From Steromphala cineraria (lineage: Eukaryota > Mollusca > Gastropoda > Trochida > Trochidae), in assembly GCA_916613615.1 (NCBI GenBank), contig OU744727.1, positions 18,732,093 to 18,796,092 on the forward strand: DNA of 64,000 bases, read 5' to 3'. Below are positions 55,991 through 64,000 of this stretch, piece by piece. How positions within the stretch are numbered: the stretch's first letter is position 1; every line of letters starts with the position of its first letter. The position numbers and the translations under genes are program-made. Below the pieces are notes generated by a model. It did no database searches. It worked only from the letters and a program-made list of their open reading frames with translations, and was not told the DNA's origin.

Positions 55991-58900
55991 ATAATTAGCC
56001 TGTTCACTAACACTGGGAAACACAACACCGTTAATTCATTTTGTGTAAGCTTTTGTTTTGATAAAACTTGAACCTTCAAAAAATACACTTTATTTAAAGG
56101 TTTAAGTAATGTTTAAACCAGACACACAGGTCATGATTTTTCTCCTCCCGAAGCCAAGAACGTCATTGATATCACTGGTTTCTATTATTTACATCCAAAT
56201 TCAGAAATATGGGTCCTCTCCGTTCATGAAGGTGTTATTCTACAGCCTTGGTTCTATCGATTTTATTTTTTCATTAAAAGTTCCTATGCTTGTTGCCATC
56301 ATTTCTTAACGATTTTGAAATTTGTCATTTACTTCCTTTTTTTCTGGTTCGTATAAGTTGGTTGTGTCCCTTTCAAACTTAAAAGTTATCAAAACTTACA
56401 CTTTTTCCAGATGGTTTTTCCATTGTTTGCTGATTGTATATTCAGCAATTCGAGCAAGCAATTCGAAATTAGGGCAGCAGATCTAAAAGGAAATATATGC
56501 CTATTATTTACAATGGTTTTACCGGATTTCTTTGTTATAGATAATTAGATATAGATTATTAGATATTGATTTAGGTAGAAGTCATTTTCTGTCTTTAAGC
56601 AATTTAGTTTATTTGTCATAATGCTCTGACGATATGTATCATATCATTTGAAGCTATGCACAACATAAGGCCAATCTCACACTTGCTCGATTGTTATACC
56701 TTATATAACTGAACTAAATCCTCTTATGAAGGACTTGTCAACAGACTATTAGAAAAGTAAGTCATAACTAGAGTGTTGTTCAACTTTTTGGATGTTATGT
56801 AACTCTGGATGGCTTTTGTAAATTACTTTAGTTTGACAGGTAGACTAAAAGAGATCATGGTTGATATGGATGTAATTAATGGTAAAAGGGACTTTTTATT
56901 ATTTTGATTAAAGCGTAAATCATTTGTTTTTATTATACTCAACCGTTCATAGCTTTTAACTATGTTACCAAGTACATGTATAAATAATTAATTCATGACA
57001 TAACTTTCCTCAGCCACTTTTATTAAGAAGATGCAGCGAGTAATTGCATAAAAAAAATACAATGGGCATCAAAACATCACCCTTTAAAACAAGTGGTGAA
57101 AGCAATCTTGAAACATTTGAAGAGGAGAAAGGCATATGAATAAAAATGCAATGTTTTCCTAACAAAATGACAAATTGAAAGCTTTCATTACGAATTAAAA
57201 CTGTTTGGCAGAGCAAACAGTGCAACTGCATCAAAGAAACAAATTGATCAGATATTTGTCGAAAACTATTTAACAATTCTTTCAACAATTCTTTCGTCTT
57301 TCCAGAGCCTAATCAAAACAATTGAGCAAACATGTTTATGGGCCTCGTGGTTGGAAATGTACATGTAAGTGTCTTACAGCTATTCATTAAACAGCTCTAG
57401 TCTGCTGTATCCAATTTTATAGGATCGTTTTTTTACAATGATTGTATCTTATGAGTCGATTGACAAATCGAGTACCAACAAGTATGCATCAGTGAATCAG
57501 ATAATTTCAAGGGTCAAATTTCGAACCATTCCCTTTTACATTCAGTAGGTGATAAAATTCTCTGCATGTGAGTATTATCCAGTAAGACATTGTATGATAC
57601 TGACCAGAAGTCTCTTGTGAATATTTACAGAATTAACTCTTATCATTTACTTCTCCCCGAAAAAAAAAGTATTCACCTAATTTGTGAGACGTGATATATG
57701 GAGGGTGAATACATAAAGAAAACCTTTTGTTTACTTCATTCTTAAACAATACCGAATATGTTAACGTTTCAATCAAGTTTAAAGTCATTGAAGAACGGAC
57801 AGCATGTACAACTGCAATAATGTAAAGAGGTTTTTAAAAGATGACAAAACTACCAGCCATTAACATTAAACTGTGATTTGTGCTGTATGAGGTCATAGGT
57901 TGATGCAAGTAAAGACTAAAGTAAAAAGAGTATTTTCAAATGATTGAGTGTTTGTGACTCATCTGACTGTTTCCAACATTTAACAGCTCCCGTAGGAATA
58001 CCGCAATTTCACCTAAACATTAAAAAATATAAAAAGAACTACGAATTGAGTTTTAGACATTTCACGATGCAGTGAGGGTTTATGTTCTACAACATTTCGA
58101 TCAACTGTCTCTATTATCTTACAGAGGGCAAGGTAGGATATGAAAAGTGTAACATACATGTGTTTGTATTATATCAAGTAACTATGAAAGTCAAGGAAAC
58201 CATCCTGTTGCTAATGTATGCTTGGTTTAGGAAGTTCATAAGCACAGAGTACAATAAATAGGTAATGCAGTAAATGAATCACTGATAAAGCAAGTATTGA
58301 TATTAGATTCCTATTGACTCAATTTTGCCACGTTGATAGAACTATTTATGTCCTGAAATGTAATAGAGTATCATTTGTGAGGTGAAAGATGACCTGAGAC
58401 AACGAGAACTTACAGGTTATTTGAAATTGCTAAAAAAAGCTATATACATTTTGAACAGAGACAGATGTCAAGAACTGCTTTCAATCCAGAGCAGAGAAAG
58501 TCACCGATTCCTTTGGCAATGAGCTTTCTGACAAACGTGATTCATATTTAAGCCTTTATTGCCCACAAACATAGTATTTGTCATTGGTTCCTAGTGCACA
58601 TATCACAAGTCAAGAACAAGTAAGCTACTCAGGCTTCAGGGGCGTGCAAATCTGTAGTCAACATTCCATTGATTGAGATTCATCATTGACCATTTCGTTG
58701 TAATATCTCTTTAAAGGGTTTCAATGTTTGCCTGACGCTTCTGACGATTTTGATCATTATTAGCTGAAAGTTGAATTCTGTGTTCGATTTGCTGACCTGT
58801 AGAAGTTTTAGGAAATCGAAGACTTTATTTCACAGCTGCTCTTCATGCCTTAACTAAACAGTCATACAGTCGAAATTCACATAAATGTTTAATGAATTCA

Positions 58901-61640
58901 AATTCCTTCCGAGTTTGACAAAAGATTTTGGAGTTTACGGTGCATACTTTTTCTTATTGCAGTAAATGCTGACTATTTAGGCATGGTTCTCGGTGTGGGG
59001 TTTGAATCCTGAATGAAATTTAAGTACATGAATATAAATGCATATTTGCATACTTGATCTAATATTGATTGTTATGTTACAGTCAATACAATAAATGAAA
59101 GTCTTCTTCATCTATCGGAAAAGATTTTCTTAATCTGGAAAACACATTTACTTTCGAATATTGAATACATATAGCTATGTTTCAACAAAATTAATTGACT
59201 AGTTAAAATAAATTGATTTATCAACCCGTCGTCTTACCAAAACTATGTTACCTTTCAACGGGTGATGAAAACATATTTTATTATTTCAGGGGAAGTCAAC
59301 AATGTGTGAAATTAGTGCTGTGACTGTTATGAATTGAAATTACCAAATGTTTATTCTCTGTTTCGCTCGTTTGGTTAGAATTAAATTATAGAAAATTATA
59401 AATGGGCATTTTCACATCGCAACCAATATAAAAACGGCTAGCAATACCTTCAGCTTTTATGCTGATACAAAGGGTGATCCTAAAACACCATATGATACTA
59501 TCAATGTATTTTTTATTTCTATTTTTGGGGATTATTTAGATCTTCTTTTCTGCCCTTTTCATGTCAGAGCTAAAAAGCTTTCTTTTTCCAACTTTGAAAA
59601 GAAATGATATCATTATGTACATGAATATGATTGAATATTGGCTATATATATATAGCTAGTTTTGATCAATAAAATTATTTGTATAGCTTACCTCTCGTCT
59701 GTTACCAGTTCAACATTTCACATTGTAGATTTACAATACGATTCCTAAATCTATATATCATTTTCTAAGAGTAATAACACCACATTGACACCGAAGACCC
59801 CCATCAAAAGGACGTGTCTATACAAGCCTGAAAGGGTTCTTTGTTAGAAACTCATCAGGTCGAGCAGTTCGTTAGCTGAGTCAACATGAGTGATCTAAAA
59901 AAGGGGGGAATCTTAACCCAAAATTTGTTTAACAAACTAAGGCAAATCTCATCGAGCTTATTCTTCTATCCATATCATGAGGATTGTAGATAATTAGTTT
60001 CCTGATTACTCTTTCACCTGACCTCTTCCTAAGATGATCATGTACATGAATATCAGTTCAGACACTTCAAGGGTTCCTACAATAAAAACTAATGGCTGTT
60101 TAATCTCTTAGACAATATTAGTCTCATAAAATAGCTTAAATGATGCATGCGAGAGTAATTCAATTGGTGTGCTGACAAAACACCATTGACCATAAAGTCT
60201 TTACTGCCTACAAACATTGAAAATGTTCTCTGTGTATAGCCACAAAGTGTGAAAGCAAATGCTAAACAGTGACATTCAAGCTTTGGTGATATATAACGTT
60301 CTATGGTTCAGGATCTCCAAGGAGTTCAAGAATAGGAAGATCTCGTTTATATTCAACATAACTCTTCAACCTGCTTCTGCGTGTAAAGGGGGCATGTTCA
60401 CAATCAGATGGTACGAAAGGTGCTGGATGAATATTGTAAAACAATTTTTTTCTTGATATGGTATAAGTCATTACTTTGCACATGTACTTATTTGAAGTTC
60501 ACAGTTATCGGTACGATTATATTTCATCTGCTTGATTTGATCTGTACCAAATAGACGGTCCCTATTGTAAAAGTTAGCCAGAGTTTCTAACAATAACTCA
60601 TTAAAGGATTTTCACAAAATCTTTCTGAATGGACAATCAAGAGATTTCTACTCGCTAAATAAAATAATTAAAAGTTCGTTAAAAACTATTCAAAATAAAC
60701 ATCTGGCTCAATCATGTACAGTAGGTATGTATTAAGAGACTGTCACTGTGAGGTGACTTAACGTGAAGACATTCTTACCCTCGCATATTATCTGAATTTT
60801 GAGAAATTTACATCTGAACTGAGACAAAACTCGTGACCTGATCATCATCCTGAAAGGATATGAAATGCAATGAACGTTCTGATGTAAGAAAATTGTGAAA
60901 GTCAGAGACAGAGATCATGACTTTTCTCCTCCAGAAGCAAAGAACGTCACTGATATAACTGATTTATTTTGTAGACATTAAAATTCAGGAATGTTGGTCC
61001 TCTCCATTCACGAAGGTGATATTCTAAAGTCTTGGTTCTATCAATTTAATTCAATCATTAAAAGTTCCTCTCCATGTTACCATAATTTCTCATATAGATT
61101 TTGTCTTTTGTCATATACATTTTGTCTTTGTTGTTGGTTCGGAAAAGTTGGTTATGTGCCCCTATACTTAGAGGTAATCAAAACTTATGTTTTCCCAGAT
61201 GGTTTTTCCTTTGTTTCTTGATTGTATAATTCATCATTGGCTATAAAAGGTATATGTATATACGTGAAAAGCATTTACGCAAATCTAAATTAGAGCAGCA
61301 GATCTAAAAGAAGATATATGTCTATTGTTTACAATGTTTTTTATCAGATTCCTCAGTTACAATATGGATTTAGGGATAAGTCATTTTATGTCTTATGTCT
61401 AAAAAATTCTGTCTTTGTCATAATGCTCTGGTGATTTATTAATGATATATTATCTCCATTGAAGCTGAGCATAAAATAAGGATCATTAGACTCTAGCTCG
61501 ATTTTTATACCTTATATAATTTAAATAAATCCTCTGATGAATAGTTGTCAACAGAATATGAGAAAAGTAAGTCATGACTAGAGTGTTGTTCATCTTTTTG
61601 GATGTTATGTAACTCGAGATGGCTTTTGTAAATTATTTTA

Positions 61641-62008
61641 TTACCTACGAGGGCAGTCATACCGAGGTTAATATTTTTCATATGTTGCCCTAGGGCAAAA
61701 TATCACTTTTTCATTGTGACGTCACGTTATAAAACAATGCTTTGACCTCACGATTCACCTGTGACATCACAATGCATACGGGTCGGCGGCGGCTAGTCCG
61801 CCTATGCTGAGAGGTAGGTTTTGAGTATTTTCTTTAATTTTGGGACTACGGTAATAAACAGAATATTATATTTGTGCCCATGACATACTATGTTTACGAC
61901 ACTCGTGCCTAAATATAGGTATTTCCCTCGCTCTCGCTCGGGAAATACTAATATTTAACCACTCGTGTCGTAAACATTGTATGTCATGGACACTCATATA
62001 ATATCCTC
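61641..62008. mobile_element. Palindromic insertion with preserved empty site in a sister repeat copy
   Basis: The flank reads TTGTAAATTATTTTA, then the insert, then TTTAGTTTGACAGGTAGACT. The sister copy at 56817-56850 has TTGTAAATTACTTTAGTTTG uninterrupted. The right half of the insert is a long imperfect palindrome (about 61859-62006): CCATGACATACTATGTTTAC pairs with GTAAACATTGTATGTCATGG. TTA or TTTA may be the target duplication. Inserted after the segmental duplication. Confidence 0.75.
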
Positions 62009-63159
62009 TATTTAGTTTGACAGGTAGACTAAAAGAGATTGATATGGTTGAAAATAACGGTTAATTAAATCATTATTTTTGTCATACTTAATCATACATA
62101 GATTTTAGCTATCTTACCAAGTATAAATAATTCATTCATGACATAACTTTTCTCAACCACTTTCATTAAGAAGACACAGGGAGTAATTGCATCAATGACA
62201 TATAATGGACATCAAAACATCACCCTTTAAAACAAGTGGTAAAAGCAATCTTGAAACATTTGAAGAGGAGAAAGGCATATGAATAAAAATGCAATGATTT
62301 CCAAACTAAAACCAAATTGAGAGCTTTCATTACGAATTAAAACTGTTTGACAGAGCAAACAGTGGAACTGCATCAAAGAAACAAACTCATCAGATATTTG
62401 TCGAAAACTATTTTAAGATTCTTTTGTCTTTCCAGGGCCTAATCAAAACAATTGAGCAAAAATGTTCATTTGCCTCATGGTTTGAAATGAACATGTGTCT
62501 TTATTAAACAGCTCTAGTCTGCTGTATCCAATAGTATAGGACGGGTTTTTTAAAGGGACCTTTCATTGTATCTTATGAGTCGATTGACAATGATTTTGGA
62601 AATCAATCAAAATCAATCTAATAAACGAGCCTTATTATTGTAAGAATTGTAATTGTCGTGAATACCAGTTTTTGTTTGTTTTGTTGTATTTTCATTAGTA
62701 CCTCACCTTCAAAATACGATATCTCATCTTTTTGCATTAAGACAAAATGAGGCCATACTTTTCAACAATTCTTTGATTCGAGAGGCATGTACTTGAAAGT
62801 TTGAATTGGATCATATTTATGTAAATGGTCAAGCAAGCAATTTTAGAACCAAAATGTACTTAATTAATATATTTCTTTATATATGCAAATATATCACTAC
62901 TTTTGCAATCATACCAAATGGAATCCTTACCTGGAGACAAATAATAGATTCTTCAGTCTTCAAATGAATATTAAGGGAATCAAGCATGTTGTGATTATTT
63001 ATTAAAAAACTCTTTTATCATCCAAAAATGTGTTCCACTGGAGATATCGCTTGTGGAAGATCAAGCGATAGCTCCAAGAAGATATCGTTTTGACAATAGA
63101 TTTTAAACAATGCCCTGTCACCAGCAGGGACATGGCATCACAAACGTTTTGCATCATCA

Positions 63160-63255
63160 TTAATGATGTCACAATGCTATGACGTCATAAAAGCAACGAC
63201 TTAACATTGTTATGACATAATAAACAAAATGACGTCGCAATCCTATGACATCACA
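63160..63255 (+). repeat. Cluster of TGACGTCA-like motifs
   Basis: GATGTCACAATGCTATGACG, TGACGTCA (63180) and further ATGACATAA, ATGACGTCG and ATGACATCA at intervals of roughly 20-30 nt. Similar clusters lie at 39835-39895 and 61715-61775. Could be repeat-derived or CRE-like sites. Confidence 0.45.
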
Positions 63256-64000
63256 GGTTTATGAGTTTTAGTGCTATGCAGTGTTCAAACAGTTTTCATT
63301 AAAAAAAGATAAAAGATAAATAAAATTATTTTGGATCTTAAATAAAATGTCACCCTCGTGTCTTCTGATTTCAAACATATAAAAAGTCGTTGATAAAAGT
63401 AAAATATCCTCTGCAAGCCTCGGATATTTGTTACTTTCATTAACTTGTGTTGATATATTTGATATCAGACGACATTTGGATGAGATTCTCAATATATTAA
63501 TATTTTTGTTTTAATATATATCAATACAAAAAAATCAGGTTTACGCAAATCTAGTATGCATCAGCGCATCAGTCAAATTCAAGAGTCAGATTTCGAACCA
63601 TTTCCTTTTTACATTCAGTAGGTGATAAAATTCACAGCATGTAAGTATTCTCCAGTAATATAGTTTGAATGATACTGACCAGAAGTCTCTTGTGAATATT
63701 TACAGAATTAACTCTTATCTTCTCCCCGACAAATAAGCAGTGAGGGTTTTTGTTCTATAACAATTTGATCAACTGTCTCTATTATCTTACAGAGGGTAAG
63801 GTTAGGATGAGAAAAGTGTAACATAGTTTGAATTTGATTTCTAGTAGCTATGAATATCAAGGAAACCATATTGTTGCTTATGTATGCTCCAAAAGCACAA
63901 AGCAAGAAAAATAGGTAGTAAAGTAAATGAATCACTGATAAAGCAAGTATTGATATTAGATTCCAATTGACTCAATTTTGCCACGTTGATAGAACTATTC

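Larger units (their letters stand above)
48800..64000 (+). repeat. Degenerate multi-kilobase repeat array (presumed gene C intron 1)
   Basis: Related blocks recur: 49050-49310 with 53245-53480; 50045-50168 with 54150-54262 and, more weakly, 55168-55290; 50880-51010 with 52395-52530, 58480-58620 and 60150-60240; 56115-56450 with 60895-61230; 56455-57440 with 61285-62550; 57505-57665 with 63545-63725; 58060-58345 with 63730-64000. Landmarks such as CAGCTCTAGTCTG occur in four blocks (49120, 53309, 57398, 62508). Spacing is about 4-5 kb. No coding sequence is seen, so this looks like repeated segmental duplication of intronic DNA that continues past the window edge. Confidence 0.8.

Overview
This is an AT-rich eukaryotic window with long introns, GT-AG splice sites and many small non-autonomous repeats. 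The repeat tails ending in runs of CACTC resemble those common in vetigastropod (abalone-like) genomes, so my best guess is a marine gastropod mollusc. That is inference. The window holds part of an ionotropic glutamate receptor (iGluR) cluster.

Gene A (1..20507, + strand) is an AMPA-type iGluR. It enters the window inside its amino-terminal domain (ATD) and then runs complete to the stop codon. I traced fifteen exons that join in frame to 786 residues: most of the ATD, ligand-binding segment S1, M1, the pore loop with glutamine at the Q/R site, M3, S2, M4, and a C-tail ending in a class I PDZ ligand (TQV). The 3' end of the fifth exon is followed by nine-unit tandem duplication of an exon/intron boundary, which gives eight 12-nt microexon-like units.

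Gene B (32849..23992, - strand) converges on gene A. Its eight exons match the ATD exons of gene A in order, phase and often exact length. The last one ends with an in-frame stop at the ATD/S1 boundary, followed one base later by AATAAA. No ligand-binding or channel exons are seen downstream. It therefore looks like an intact gene for an ATD-only, probably secreted glutamate-receptor-like protein. This is the most interesting feature of the window. Its signal-peptide exon was not found.

Gene C (46462.., + strand) is represented only by a first exon. It encodes a signal peptide and ends in a phase-1 donor after Val-Pro-Ile, the standard iGluR exon-1 boundary. Two short upstream ORFs precede it. 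The rest of the gene should lie beyond 64000.

Between genes B and C (32.9-46.4 kb) the DNA is mostly AT-rich non-coding, with foldback elements and a few GC-richer patches of unknown role. From about 48.8 kb to the end, the presumed first intron of gene C is built from degenerate copies of a multi-kilobase unit. One copy carries an inserted palindromic element whose empty site survives in a sister copy. TIR elements of about 0.3 kb, tRNA-derived SINE pieces and hairpins are scattered through all introns.
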